DNA of 64,000 nt from Blastomyces gilchristii SLH14081 (taxonomy: Eukaryota > Ascomycota > Eurotiomycetes > Onygenales > Ajellomycetaceae). The notes under the pieces are model-generated. The model saw only the letters and a list, made by a program, of their open reading frames with translations. It ran no database searches and was not told the origin of the DNA. Each line of letters begins with the position of its first letter. The stretch's first letter is position 1. Positions 47,205 through 59,900 of the stretch are shown here, in pieces. The stretch spans positions 272,841 to 336,840 of the forward strand of contig NW_003101670.1 in NCBI RefSeq assembly GCF_000003855.2, in the 5' to 3' direction. The position numbers were made by a program, and so were the translations under genes.

Positions 47205-48839
47205 ATGTCCAGCCCGAAAGATGAGGGGTCTGGAGTCCCCGCTAGCAGTCGAGGGTCCTGGTCCTCCTTTTTAAAGGTGAGAAAATATATATATATATAT
47301 ATATTTTTTATCTTTATTCATTCCCCAACTACCTCTTTGATGAAATAGCTCTTTTCCAATCTACCAAACCCGTGTGTTCTAGTCAATCGCTTCTTTTAAC
47401 GGCGACCTCTCCTCCCTGACCGCGCCCCCTTTCATCCTCTCCTCCACCTCCCTCGTCGAATACTCCGCGTACTGGGCCGAACATCCAAAGATCTTTATTG
47501 CCCCGGCCAAAGAACCCGATCCCGAAAAGCGGGCACTTCTGGTGTTAAAATGGTTCCTTAGCACCCTCCATCAGCAATATTGCACCCGCAGCGAGAAGTT
47601 GGGCAGCGAAAAGAAGCCGCTGAACCCGTTCTTGGGCGAGCTCTTTCTAGGCCGCTGGCAGGATGATGGCGATGTGGGAGAGACACGGCTTGTTAGCGAG
47701 CAAGTAAGGTTCGTAATTTATGTAGATGTTTATTTTTTACTTTATTTTTTATATCTATGGTGTGCCAGCAAGTTTGGAGGTATTCTGGACAGCTTGAAAA
47801 CTCACTCCGTCTTGTAGCCATCACCCGCCGGTAACGGGTTATGAAATTGAGAATGAGAAGCATGGTGTGCAGGTAAGCTATCATCACACCACTTGATAAG
47901 CTTGAGATAAGAGCATTTCTAACACTGGGACTTCTTTTTGCTTTCCCCGACGTTCAGCTCCAAGGATACAACGCCCAAAAAGCTTCCTTCTCGAGCACTA
48001 TAAACGTGAAGCAAATAGGTCATGCCATATACTCCCTTACCCCGCAACCCACCGCAGACAACCCGTCCCCAAAACGAGAAACATATCTCATAACCCTCCC
48101 TTCACTACACATCGAATCCCTAATCTACGGAACCCCCTTCGTTGAGCTCAACAGATACACTCAGATAGTCAGCTCAACCGGCTACGTCTCCAAGATCGAA
48201 TACTCTGGCAAAGGCTGGTTGAGCGGCAAAAAGAACTCCTTCAGCGCCATCGTATACCACGAGAACGATGGAGAGAAGAAACCCCTTTACACAGCCGAAG
48301 GCCAATGGTCCAACACCTTCGTCATCAAAGCCGTCAAGGGCAAAAAGCAAGAAATCATAGACAAATACTGCGCCAAGACAGAAAAGACTACCCCACTCAC
48401 CCTCGCCCCGCTGGAAGAACAAGACCTGTACGAATCACGGCGGGCGTGGAAGGACGTCGCCGCCGCCATTGCCCGGGGGGATATGGACGCCACCTCCGTC
48501 GCGAAATCAAAGATCGAGGTCGCCCAGCGCCAGCTGCGCAAGCTCGAGCGCGAAGAGGGCCGCGAGTGGGAAAGACGGTTCTTCAAGTGCATCGAGCCCA
48601 GTGAGGACGATGAGGAGTTCCTCAAGTTGGCAGAGAAGCTGGGCTGGGCGGATTCGAAGGGGAATAATAATGCCGGCCTCGAGTGTGATAAGACGGGTGG
48701 TGTGTGGAGGTTTGTGCCTGAGGCGGCCAAGGGGGCGGTCCCGCCGTACCATAAGGATGGGGGACGGGGCCTGGGGTTGGTGGCGGATGATGCCGCTGCG
48801 GAGGGGGTTGAGGAGGTAGAGGTGAAGGAAGGTGATTGA
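47205..48839 (+). CDS. KES1: Oxysterol-binding-protein-related Osh4/Kes1
   Basis: Four exons: 47205-47276, 47383-47708, 47818-47872 and 47958-48839, giving 444 residues, the usual length for the short PH-less class. The protein exchanges sterol and PI4P between ER and late Golgi membranes. It has the lid/N-terminal [23 protein letters not shown], the lipid-pocket region [20 protein letters not shown], the fingerprint [12 protein letters not shown], and the sterol-tunnel [14 protein letters not shown] segment. The fingerprint is split by intron 2 between the two bases AG and C of the Ser codon. Its donor is GTTCGT: the tempting GTAAGG four bases earlier would give the wrong frame. Intron 1 carries a TA microsatellite (47284-47304). 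The C-terminus is unusually acidic after residue 425. Confidence 0.95.
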
Positions 48840-49917
48840 GAAGTGAAAAACGAAGGGGGCCATATTATTATTATTGTTTAATCTGGGTCCCCTTTTGGTT
48901 TTCTCTTAGTTCTCGCTTGCGCCGTTCCTCTTATCCTGCCGTCCCCCCTTCTTTTTCTCTTCTCTTCTTTTTCTATACCTCCGTTTTCAATTCTGGATCT
49001 CTATTCCAATGAACCCAAAACAACACCCGGCCGCCTTAATTCATTTCCCTTTCTCACTCTTCTACATAAAATAATCTTCTTGGCATGGTTGAAATCCTCC
49101 AGATGGCGATTTTCTTTTCTTTTTTTTTTTTAACCTCTCCGCTATTCCCAATCATCCGATTCCAGAGCCCCGTTTTTGCATTTGCATTTGTTTGCATGGA
49201 GGGTTTTCCATTTTAATTTATATATGGTTTAATTTATGTCCGTTCCCTTTCTCGTTCATACATATATATTCCCCCTCCTCCCCTCCCCCCACCACCCCCC
49301 CCTGTTTTAGACAGACCGAAGAGCGAAGAGACTGGTGATTCAGATATTTATTTTGCATACCACACGATTGGGAGTGGTTAGGGAAAGTTGTTTTACAGAA
49401 CTAGAAGTTTTATTATAGATCACATACACATACATACATGCATACATACATATATATATATATTCTTATTTTCGACTATATTACTTCTTTAAACCGGTGA
49501 TGGATGGAGGTGGGGGCAGGGAGGAAACTTATTATCTGTAGAGAATGACCCCTTAGCTCTGAAAGAAAATGTTAAATTAGGGAAGGAGAGAGAGGGGATA
49601 AAAAAAAAAGACCCATCAACTATACCATAGCCAAAACAAAGAGTATGTGTATATATTAATATTTATATATTGACAGGATGGAAATGGAGTGACTGTGTGC
49701 ATGTATAGAGCGTGAGGAATGATTCCCAAGGGGAGAGGAGAAAGGATGTGAAAACAAAATTAAGATAATCATAAAATGATAAGAAGAAACAAGGACCAAA
49801 CACAACAGAATCATGACAGGGGGAATAAATAGCACAAAGTAAACGCCACGCTTCGCACCCATTAATTGCATAAAATCACAATCAAAATCAGCTGAAAAGC
49901 CGTCAAACAATTCCTCC
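48840..49917. other. Convergent 3' region of KES1 and the RTA1-like gene
   Basis: About 1.1 kb, T-rich on the left and with CATA/TA repeats at 49421-49462. It holds both 3' UTRs. No gene is supported. Confidence 0.5.
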
Positions 49918-51260
49918 TCATAGTCGCTGATAATGGCTGTCTGGGTGATACGGAGAGCCGGTCGAAGCACTTCCCTGATGAGAATCCCTTAAACCATCCT
50001 GCATGCGCAACCCCTCCGTTTCCAAATCACTTCCCGACTCCACATCACCGACACCATGGCTGCGCTTTCTCCACGAGCGCTTCGGCCGGTTCGCGGCGGC
50101 GGCGGCGGCAGCCTTCTTACTATCCTTCTTATCCTGCTTCCTCTGCTTCTTCTCCTCCTTCATCTTCTTCTTATCCTTCTTCGGGAACTCGCTCTCAGGC
50201 CCCACGAGCACCATGCCCGGGTGCACGACGTTGAACAGCACGAAGCCGAAAATCATGGGCACGGCTTCGAGGCAGTAAAAGGCTACTTCGCTGGTGGCGA
50301 GGCCGTTTTCCACGCCGCTGGAGTACTCAACTAGGCGGTAGATAATGCGGATGGTGATTAGGATAAGGCCGGCGTAGAGGCTATAGAGCAGGCGGCGCCA
50401 GGGGAGGAGGTTGGGTTGGTATCGTTCCATTTGGTTCATTAGGTATTGGAAGCGGCCGGCGAGGAGGAAGAATGTGATGATGAAGAGCTCTTGGAGGCCG
50501 ATGCCGCCCATGTCTGTACATGTTTTTTTGCATGATGGGTTACTAGGGTGATTGGATTGATTGCAGAAGGGGTAGAGGGGCTGGTAAATGTGAAATGGCG
50601 CGTAATTTTGTTTCCAATAAAGAAGAGAAAGGAGATGGTAAAAAGGTATCACATACAGACATTGATGCCAATTTTGACCATTTTCGGATCATCGGATGAC
50701 ATCAAGCTGGAAGATGACGCTTGCACAAGCATGGAAAACACATCCAGCAGCACAAACACGAGTGTAATCCGCTGCGCAGTGATGCCAAAGATCTTCTTCT
50801 CCGGGATGAAGAAATAGATCATCCGCCCCATAACCATAAAGACAAAGGCATTAAGCCAGACGGGTGCGAGAATGATCAATAGTTGTTGTGGGATGAAGTG
50901 CCATAACCCCTCTATCCTCTTCGCGGACTCTATGCGGAATGCGAAACCGCCGGTTTCCCATAGGGCAGCCATTACTATCACCCAAGAAAATCTCTAGGTA
51001 AAAAGCGGGAAATGTAATCTTAGTCTATATTTATCTGTTGTGTTTTCCCTACAAGGTATGCAAGGGCGGCCAAAGAAAAAAATGAGGTACGGTGTGCGGC
51101 GTACCTTTCGGAATGTAAACCATTGAAACATATGAGCGAGCGAGGTCACGGCGAACAGCGAGGTAAACAGGATAGCAGCCTCAATGGAGGGGCAGTATAA
51201 CCAGCCAACATTATCCGAGTTTCTGTCAAAATCGCAGCGGCTCATGTTTGCTTGCTCCAT
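49918..51260 (-). CDS. RTA1-family seven-helix membrane protein
   Basis: Exons 51260-51105, 50993-50657 and 50513-49918 give 362 residues. Helices begin with PSIEAAILFTSLFAVTSLAHM and continue with LLIILAPVWLNAFVFMVMGRMI, a conserved RTA1 segment (APxxxAAxxYMxxGR type), ITLVFVLLDVFSMLVQASSSSL, MGGIGLQELFIITFF, YAGLILITIRIIYRLVEYSSG and AVPMIFGFVLFNVVHPG. The cytosolic tail is strongly basic and Lys-rich (from about residue 280), with a short Ala run. RTA1/RSB1 relatives are linked to sterol-drug resistance and long-chain-base export in yeast. The substrate or signal here is unknown. Joins are supported by frame and helix continuity (FTFRK|RFSWVIV and GINV|YMGGIG). Confidence 0.92.
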
Positions 51261-53539
51261 CGCAGGCGGGCCTGGGGGAGAACTAGGATAAGAAAGGAGA
51301 GCAGAGCAAAAGAAAGGGCAAGAAGAGAATAAGCCTGACCCTGATTCTATTAAAAATGAATAAAAGAAAGAGAGAAATGCGGAATTAATTGAATAATTGA
51401 TCCTTTTGTGCAGTCAAGTAGCTTGAGAAATCGGGGCATCAATGGAGACTTAAATAAATCATATAGACCTCTCAGCTTTTCTCTCTCGCAACAGATAGCT
51501 TGAAATCCATATTTCCTTTTGGGATAAGTCTTCCTTTGGGGACGTGTAATGCATTCTTGTTGCAAATGCTAAATTTAGACAATAGCAGAAGGGAACTAGG
51601 GCTTTGCTTCGTCAAGTCCATAATAATCGAAAGAAGAACGAAGCAATTCGAAACTTGCCGGGTATCAACACAAAAATGTTATTTTCTCCCTAATACTCCG
51701 CGGGCGATAGAAGAGCAGTGGAGACCGTAAGAGGGATAGTATTCGTAAGTGCATGCTTGTATTCGCTGCTCCTGCTGCTGACCCCCTGCTGCAAGCGCTG
51801 TTGGTGCTTATTCATCACGTTCTTTCCCATATTTCTGCCTTTTTTGGTACCCAGCTCGTATGAGGTACGTTATTGTAACCTCGTTTAACGCGTGGTCACT
51901 TGCTTGTAATAACTCTGCATGTAAGGTAAGCCATGCAAAGACTGACTCGCTTGTTATTCTTCTTGGGGAAAAGGAGCCAGCGCAAAAAGAAATTCCCTGG
52001 CGGCCGCCGCCAGGCAACGATATTTATTTAGCCCCTTTCTTGGTTGGAAACCTTAACTCTGAGCAGGGGCCAGAAAACTTCAGGAATTGCTTCCGTACCT
52101 AACTTCGCACGCCTCTCTTGTCTGGTTTATGGAGCGTGTTGGCAGCAGGTATGGTATCGTGACATTGTAACGGGGGAACAAGGGACCGGTGAGGGAGAAA
52201 GAGGGCCCTTCTTCCTAGGGAGAGGAGCGCAAACGGTAAAGATCTATCTACCTGGACTTCCATGTAGACCCCACCCCGTTGGACACCGAATCTAAATGAA
52301 ATAGTGTTAGCTAAGCAAATGAGATCTGAGATCTTGAGATTGCTCCTGGTCAGTCAAGTATTACGACAGCTCATCAGCCCTATACACGCCAACGAGTCAC
52401 CTTTCCATTAGTTTGTTTGCCGTTGTCGCACTGCTAGTCGTATAATGACGTTGCCCATGGCGGTGGATTTTAAGCGAGGTGTAGTTAAAAATCCAGCAGG
52501 AACGTTTTGCTAGCTCTTTTCGGAAATTGATCTGCAGTCCGGGCGGCGGCTCTGTGCTACTATATATAGCTGCTAGATACGCGCTGCACCTGCATACTTT
52601 GCATGTAGGACATTCATACATTCATTGCAGCAGTTCACCAAAGCTTATTATTACATATGTGTTGGAAGAATTCAAGAGAGGGACGCCTTGCAAGACGCAG
52701 GGAGACGTAGGCTCCTGCTAACTTCTAATTTAATTGAGGCACAGGTATATCTGGTTGACTCGTCGCAACTCAAATCGCTTCTTTTTGCCGTCACATAGCA
52801 AGCTCCCAGTGGGATAAAACACCAAATGGCCAGTGCCAAGGAAGCGAACATTTGAGAGGAAAGAAGTATCAAACCCAAATTCCAAATTCTTTTTCACTTT
52901 CATGTTTCCAACAGAAGGTGAAAAGAAGGTGAAAGAGAAAAAAGGAAAAAGAAAGCCTAAGGGAGAATCGAGAGAAATAGAAACTTTCTGTTTTTTGTCT
53001 GCATGCCTGTCATGTCATTCCATTTAATCAACTGAAGCTGTAGCTTTTGAAAATAACAAAAAAAAGCCAGTCCAGTCTCCCGAAGACGAAGAACTAATAT
53101 AATTGGTACAAGAAAGGTTTGTTGTGTTTGTTTGGATTTGGAGGACGGAGATATGACATGAAAATGAGGAACAAACAAAAAGAAAAAAGGGAACAAAAAA
53201 AAATTGAAAATTGAAAAATGAATATGATAGGAGAGGAACAGCCAATAAAAAAAAATATAAAAGCTTAAAGAGGACGTATCAGAACGATTTTTTTGGGAGA
53301 CAATGGTCATTCGCAAAAATAATATACCCTGGTGCTAAACAATCAATAAATCAATAAATCAATAACAAAATCAAGATACTGGAAGGAGACGTCATTACGG
53401 GACAAAACGAAAGAGTAAGCTCCCATGCATGAAAGAGAGCACACATGGAGGGCTGAGAGAACCCTCACGAACCACTGCATCCCAGGGGCGTGCTTCACCC
53501 AGCCAAGCGTTTCCTAGCTCATTTAGTATGTTTTGCGCC
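51261..53539. other. Intergenic region between the RTA1-like gene and DEF1
   Basis: About 2.3 kb. The left part is upstream of the RTA1-like gene; the right part (about 53000-53539) is the A-rich 3' UTR side of DEF1, with TCAATAAA repeats at 53341-53365. No gene is supported. Confidence 0.5.
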
Positions 53540-56283
53540 TTAATGGCCATAGTTGCCGCCCCATCCTCCACCGCGACCGGTATTCCCGTAGTAGTTGCCG
53601 CTAAACCCTGCTCCGTAGTTGCCATATCCGCTGGCTTGGTGATGGGTTGCATTGGCTCCAGCCTGGTGATGCGCTCCAAGGCTTCCTAGTCCACCGTATT
53701 GTGGGTTAAGAGGATACGCTCCGAATCCCTGCTGGTTTGGTTGACCCTGCGCAGGAGGTAGGCCAGTCTGACCAGCCTGGGGTTGACCTGGACCACTGTT
53801 GGTTGCGGAGCCAGGACGGTTCGCTTGAGCCAAAGAAGGGCTTGGTCCGCCGGCCTTGGGCGCTTCGAATCCCTTTGCCGATTCCTCTGCGCTCACTGGC
53901 TGCTGCTGAGCAATGGGTTGGCTTTGGACAAATCCAGATTGTGTCCGGCCAAAAACGTCTGGGATGCCGCCAAAGGCCGTGTGGCCCGAGCTTTGGGCCT
54001 CTGAGGGCTGGGCGGAGCCAGCACGGCCATATCCGGCTTCACGTCCAGGAACACCTTGATTAAATGTAGCAGCTGTAGCAGGCGTAGAGGCATGATCATA
54101 AGAGAATCCATGTTGAGGTTGCGCGTACATTCCACCCTTGCCACCGTAGGGTGCAGCAGCATACTGGTTACCATAACTAAATTGGTTGTTGTGAAGGTAG
54201 TGTTCTTCGTATCTTCTTGCGTCATCGTACATAGGGCGATTTCTTCCATACTGATGTTGGTTCATTTGATTCATGTATGTATTCGCATAATGGGGGTTAG
54301 AGTAATAGGGATAGCCGTAGTTGTAGGCGCCGTGGGCACCCTGCCCCTGAGGGACGTGTTGAGTCGGCTGAGCAGTTTGGCCAGGCAGCGTGGGGTTAGG
54401 TGTATTTTGACCACTGCTGGGAGCTTCCACGTGGGTGAAGCGGCTTGGTGGTTGAGTGGCAGCGGCCTGAGGCTGTACATCTGCACCGCTGACATTAAAT
54501 CCGCTTCCAGCCCTTTGCTGTGTCGCAACGCCGTCCTGAGACTGGCCGTACGAGCCATAATAGTAAGGGTTCCGTGTTTGATCCCCTCCATAAATTGCGG
54601 AATAATCTGCAGCCGTGGTGACGGTGGGTTGAGATGGGATGGGAGTTTGGTTGGAGAAGGGTTCTTGCGTTTGTTGCTGCGACTGATCAGCTTGTTGGCT
54701 GAAAGGGTCGAACGGCTTCTGTGCTTCGGTATATCGCCCAAAGTCGTTAAATGAAGCATCTGCAGCAGTCGCTGAAGGGGCAGGAGGGAGGCCAGGAGCA
54801 GGGCGCGGAAGGGCAATAGCGTCTGTTGGGGGCTGAGCTGGCGCCTGAGCTTGAGTGGAAGGGGGGAGGGATGCGCGGGGAGCAACGGGTGAGTGTTGCG
54901 GAGGTTGAGGACGAGTCTCTGGTTGTTCTCTCTCTTCATCAATGTCGAGATCCTCGACTGGCCCGTTCAACCCCATGCTGCCGAACTGGACAGCAGCACG
55001 ATCAACGGCATGGTTTCCAGGCATAACGACTGCCTCCTGCTGTTCCATAACACGGCGCTGCAAGGTTGCCGCACGTCCAGGCCCAGCTGTAGCTTTGTAT
55101 GCAGTAGCAGCATAGCCTGAGATTGGTCTGGTTTGCGATGCACTGACACCGGAACTGCTGGTTTGATCGGGGGTGCTTGTTGCTACTGTGCTCGCTGGCG
55201 TCGTGCTAGCCTGTGGGTGCGATACATCCGGAACTCGTTCAAGGTTTGTCTGAGTCAACTCATCCTTTGGAATCACTGGAACATGTGCTGGTTGTACGGG
55301 AGGCGCGGCTACCGGCTCCGCAGCTGGGGGAGCTGTTGCTTGAGGGGCGACTTCTGGTACTTCTGAAGGTTGCTCGGACGGTTTCTTGATGTTGGATGGT
55401 TCTTCAGGTTTCGGCGCGGCCGCCGGAGGAGGAGCTTTTTTCTGGGGTGGTAGTGGAGCTGGTTGAGAAAACAAACTTGCCCAGCCTTTCTTCGAACCTT
55501 CCGGGATCAGGCTACTCTTTTGTGGAGCTTGTTCTTGGGGCTCGTTCGCGACAGCGGTAATACCTGGTTCTTTGGAAGCCACAGTGTCTGCAGCTGCAGG
55601 CTCTTCCGGTTTTCCCCATGCCTCAGTAGGCACAGCAGCAGGTTCCAGCTCTTCTGTTACTGGTATCGCAGGCTTTTCAGTACGAGTCCCATTTACGTGT
55701 GCGCCGGCTCTACCACCACGCCCTCCGCGGCCACGGTCACCTCGAGCACGTCCGCGAATGTCAAAACCTCCACGGCCACGGCCTCCACGGTTTGGTGGTG
55801 ATGTTGTAGAGTCTGCCTGCGAGAGAGGGTCTTTCGCCTTGGCGCGGGATCGATCGGTGTGTTTCTTTTTGACCTCACCCCACTGCGAAACATTACCTAA
55901 ACGAAGAATATTGGTCAGTATTAGTATAGGTAAAGAGTCAATGTGGTAGCTTGCTGCAGTATATCATGGAATAGAACAAACGAACCCTCAGTGATGCGCT
56001 CAATCGCAATCTCGAGATCCCCATCAGCATCTTCTAGGGCAAAAACAAGATCCTCATCGGTCCAGTCCGCAAAAAGCTCTTTTATGGTAGAAAGGTTGTT
56101 GGCATGCTTTCTCTTCAGTTGGCCAATTTCTCCTTCATCTTCATAAGATGGTTCAGGCATATTTTCCGAGTCTGCTTTGGTGGACTTGCTGGGTCGTCCG
56201 CCTCTCGAGCTGTAACCGCCTCTGCCACCACGAGCTGACCCCCGACCACGCGAGCCGGATGGCCTGAATTGAACTTCAGACAT
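53540..56283 (-). CDS. DEF1: RNA polymerase II degradation factor Def1
   Basis: Exon 1 is 56283-55986 and exon 2 is 55896-53540, giving 884 residues. The N-terminus is an RGG-rich stretch followed by a CUE-like ubiquitin-binding domain at about residues 57-98 (LKRKHANNLSTIKELF, WTDEDLVFALEDADGDLEIAIERITEG). NVSQWGEVKKKH follows immediately after the intron. A second RGG cluster comes next, then a long Pro/Ala region and a Gln/Gly/Tyr/Asn-rich prion-like C-terminus ending in GRGGGWGGNYGH. Yeast Def1 recruits elongin-cullin ligase to stalled, ubiquitinated Pol II; processing releases its N-terminal part to enter the nucleus. The intron donor is GTTCGT, as in KES1. No PY-rich or catalytic motif is expected in this family. 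Confidence 0.94.
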
Positions 56284-57100
56284 GACTGTGAGAGATTATA
56301 ATAAGGAGAAAGCCAGGAAAAAAGCAAGGAGGAAGAAGGCAAGTGTGCCAGGAGAGGGTAGAGTAGAAGAGCGAGTAGATTGACGAGCTCAAGAAGGGAG
56401 AAGGGCAAGCTGGCGACGAGGCCAAGATGGGAGGCAAAAAAGGCAAAAGAAAACACCAAGAGGACAAGGCACGGTCTCTTTGAAGAGATCAAGCCCAGGA
56501 GAGACAGCAGAGAGGTGGTATGATGGAGGAGTCGGGGGCAGGTCTTGATGGCACAAAATGGATGGTTGGGAGGCAAAGGATGTGTCGCGTTTCTTTCTTT
56601 CTTTCTTTCTTGGCTTCTGCGGCTCATTCGCCCAGTTCTGTCCCGATTGGGAATATTTTACGCGAGCCGGCGCTACGTCGGGCGACTACCGCCAGCACCA
56701 CCACCTCCCTCACTCCTGCTACTACTCCAGGCACAGGAACAACTTCAACTCCAACTGCAACGACCATTAACTATTGTATATATACCTATCTAGAGGCATT
56801 CTTTCAACAGCCACAGCCAGGGCTACCTCCCAACTTAAGGAAATTGGCCCTTTTCGCGTGCGCTCTCGGTTGCATTCGCCCGTCGACTTGTTACTAGCTA
56901 ACTTTGGCCTCACTCCTTGGTTGACCACCAATCTTCCTCTGGGTGACCGATCTGGGTTTGCCCCCTCGCCTATTGTTGCTACGACAGCACGCTAGAGAGG
57001 AGGGAATACGGCCAACCATCCGTCCGTGGTGAATGGGAGAACTGGTAACTCTCTACTACTGCTCAATTACCACCGGCTGGGGGGAGCGCATTGAGGGGGA
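56284..57100. promoter_or_regulatory. Divergent intergenic region of DEF1 and the 57101 gene
   Basis: 817 nt between two start codons. It contains (TTTC)5 at about 56590-56611 and an Arg/Ser-coding-like but unsupported frame. Both promoters must be here; no operator is recognised. Confidence 0.5.
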
Positions 57101-58378
57101 ATGGAAGCTACTAGAGCGCATTGTTTGAGGTCACTCTCAAAACAATGTCCCCGGTTCGGCCGTTCTACGCGAGAATCTCGCCGTCTTTCATCCTTTCTCA
57201 ATGGCCACGAGCCAGCTAAACCGATAGGCCGATCAGCACAGTCATCGACACCCAATCGTCTCCCGAAGAATCCCAACGGACCGAGTACCTCAAGCAAGGA
57301 TACCGACGAACACTTGAGTTCCATCCTCGACCACCCTCTTTTCCGAATAGTCCCAGCTAAGCCATTGCCCCGGAGAGATCGAAATGACAGTAACGCTCAA
57401 GGTGCACCCAATGTGAGGAAGAAATTAGCGGAGGATCCTCTTGGACTGCTAGACGAACTGATAGCATCCGGACGAGCTGATCATAATGCCCTACACTGTT
57501 GTCTGCGGGCGCATGGGCTCCCATCTCCGCCTTCGAAGCCGCCCAATGCCATCGGGCCTTCTAGTGTGGGCTCGAGAATCGTTGCATGGTATTCTGCCAC
57601 AGACATCGAGTCAAGAATGCTCTTTTTCGGTAGCCGGCCCACTATGGGTGTAGTCATGCCATACATGGTTGTTGACCGACTTCAAAACACAGTTATCGAG
57701 TGGGTGAAGATGGTATCTAACGGCCCTTCTAGTGGCGGGCTTACAAACTCTCTCCTGCCCACGCAGCGCCTTTGCCTGATGAACATGTTACGTGAATTCG
57801 TTACCGCTGAGATAAAGTATGGTGAAGGGATTCAATCCTCTTTGAGGTACTATATCCGCCTTTGCAGAATATTACCTCCTGGCGACAAGTTCATTGGTTC
57901 GAAGCACGATCCCTTCCGTGCCTCATTGCGTACCACAGGATCTGAATTGGCTTCGTGGATTTCAACCCATTGCAGAAGCCCCGAAGTCCAGGAGATTCCT
58001 GTCGCTCTGTTCGATGAATTCCGTATGCTCTCTGATCAGTTATCCAGTAGCAGGTACTTCTGGGGAGCGTGTTTACCCTTGTACCACCCGACCAATCCGG
58101 ATGTTAACCCAGCTTTAACTTATATGAAGCACAGGCCCGCGAGCCGCGGCATACGAATCCAACCAACCATGCGGAAACACTTGTTACGATTATCATTGGA
58201 CGCGGCACAGCTGTGCCTTGAACAGAAATTGTACTCAGAAGCGTCTTGGCTGCTGAGCCATGCTAAACAATTTATCGCAGGCGAAGAAGAACCTACTTCC
58301 GAACAATCCTCAGAAAGGTCCAACCCACAAACGACCCTTGGATCTAGTCCATTATTGGGTGGGATCTGTCTGGAATGA
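57101..58378 (+). CDS. Fungal protein of unknown function, possibly mitochondrial
   Basis: A single exon of 425 residues. The N-terminus (about 1-35) is rich in Arg, Ser, Leu and Cys and lacks acids apart from early Glu, resembling a mitochondrial presequence, though not decisively. The rest is an alpha-rich globular sequence: DPLGLLDELIASGRADHNALHCCLRAHG in part, RIVAWYSATDIESRMLFF, PTQRLCLMNMLREFVTAEIKYG, SLRYYIRLCRILPPGDKF, EIPVALFDEFRMLSDQL and LRLSLDAAQLCLEQKLYSEASWLLSHAKQF. The helical-pair pattern near the end looks TPR- or PPR-like but is too short to call. I do not recognise a characterised family. It is head-to-head with DEF1. Confidence 0.8.
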   Translation: MEATRAHCLRSLSKQCPRFGRSTRESRRLSSFLNGHEPAKPIGRSAQSSTPNRLPKNPNGPSTSSKDTDEHLSSILDHPLFRIVPAKPLPRRDRNDSNAQGAPNVRKKLAEDPLGLLDELIASGRADHNALHCCLRAHGLPSPPSKPPNAIGPSSVGSRIVAWYSATDIESRMLFFGSRPTMGVVMPYMVVDRLQNTVIEWVKMVSNGPSSGGLTNSLLPTQRLCLMNMLREFVTAEIKYGEGIQSSLRYYIRLCRILPPGDKFIGSKHDPFRASLRTTGSELASWISTHCRSPEVQEIPVALFDEFRMLSDQLSSSRYFWGACLPLYHPTNPDVNPALTYMKHRPASRGIRIQPTMRKHLLRLSLDAAQLCLEQKLYSEASWLLSHAKQFIAGEEEPTSEQSSERSNPQTTLGSSPLLGGICLE

Positions 58379-59900
58379 GCTATGGCAACATTGGTTGTAT
58401 GAAATTTTTCTGTCCCTTCTATACTATACGTGCATGGGAGGAGTTTTGCAATTGGAAAGTAACGCTGAGAAATCGGCCACTCGCAACTCATAATTTTTAT
58501 TGGAGCATCTCCTTTTCGCCTCTGTCTGCAAAGCACGATTCTAGTAGGAAGATGGGAACAAGGCCGGGTTCCAAACTATGTCTTGACTACAGGCCCATTT
58601 CGAAAGACACTGCGTAAAGATAAAAACTTACCTCCCTTTCTCCACTGTCGAGGTCCAGCTTTCTATGGCGGGTTAGACAACCCATTAGTGTCTAGCAAAC
58701 AACGCGGAGACGTTTGGGCAAATGGATGATTACAACCCAAATTGCGACCTCGACCACCACCATACTTTACGGATGGAGCTACCTCACTATACCAGAAGCA
58801 GTTGTCAGGGATATAGGTATTACGGAGACACCAGCAACTAGCAAACCATCCCGCGCCTGCCCGTCAATCATTTGACCAACCATCAAACTGGAGAACTATA
58901 AAATATATCGCCTATTTCAAGCGCGATACTGACTTCCTAAATGAAGTGACAGCCGGCCGATAAGTCAGGTGATAGCCGACTATTTTCAAGGGTGGGAGAT
59001 GGCGTCGCAAACCTCACCGTGGTTCCTATCCAAAGTCATAACCAGCAAGTCAAATGAACATGACTGCTTCACTAGACGACCACAAGCCTGGACGGAATAG
59101 CGCTAACTGCAAGAAAGCATTTCAGGCCAACCTCTCACTCCTTGTGCAGACATCTCCTGCATAAGTACCTGCATTTTGACCCTCTTTCTACAAATAGTCC
59201 CACATGTTGTTTATTTGCCTTACCAGTAGTATTGGGTGTATGTAACATATTGGTATATTCGCGATAGCCCTCCCATTTATTTTCTGAGGCTATCTATCAA
59301 GTATGTTAGAGATGTTTTAATCAAGGGAGATTTTTTTTTGTGACATCTATCCTCTTGCAGAATCGACTAACAGATAGGTTGGTAAGTGCTCATTCTCCCC
59401 TCCAGGGAGCCCCTGGCTGCAAGCTCTTCATTGTTCCAAGAAGCCTGTAGGGATTGAATGCTGCTGTTTAGATGCATACAAGAGAAAGGGGCAACGCCAG
59501 ATAGAGATATTGTATATCTAGCTAGCTCCTGAGGATGGGCATTGTAGGAACGTTTATCTGAGCTTTGGTTTATTTAACTGAATAAATTTTTATCCTCATC
59601 TTTCGCCTATGCAGTAGTTAACTTACTATGCGTTCATATTTATTTACCCCATTCGTGAATTCAAATTGAGCCATATCCCGGACATCACAGCGGAAGAATC
59701 TAAGCTTTTGCCAAGCCAATGCGCTTGGTTTGAAAGGTTCTAGGCCTAGTTAATTAGGGCTAATTCGCCTCCAGCTACTGTCTCAGGGTTGATAATCATC
59801 TATATACCTTTCTTTCCCCATCTGAAATCTTTCAGAAAAGGAAGGTCCCTTCGATAAAGTTCTAGTAAGTATGTCATCAGGTATATTTTATGGCAAGTTT
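58379..59900. other. Intergenic region between the 57101 gene and the ankyrin pseudogene
   Basis: About 1.5 kb holding the 3' side of both neighbours. I see no gene, RNA or large repeat. Confidence 0.5.
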
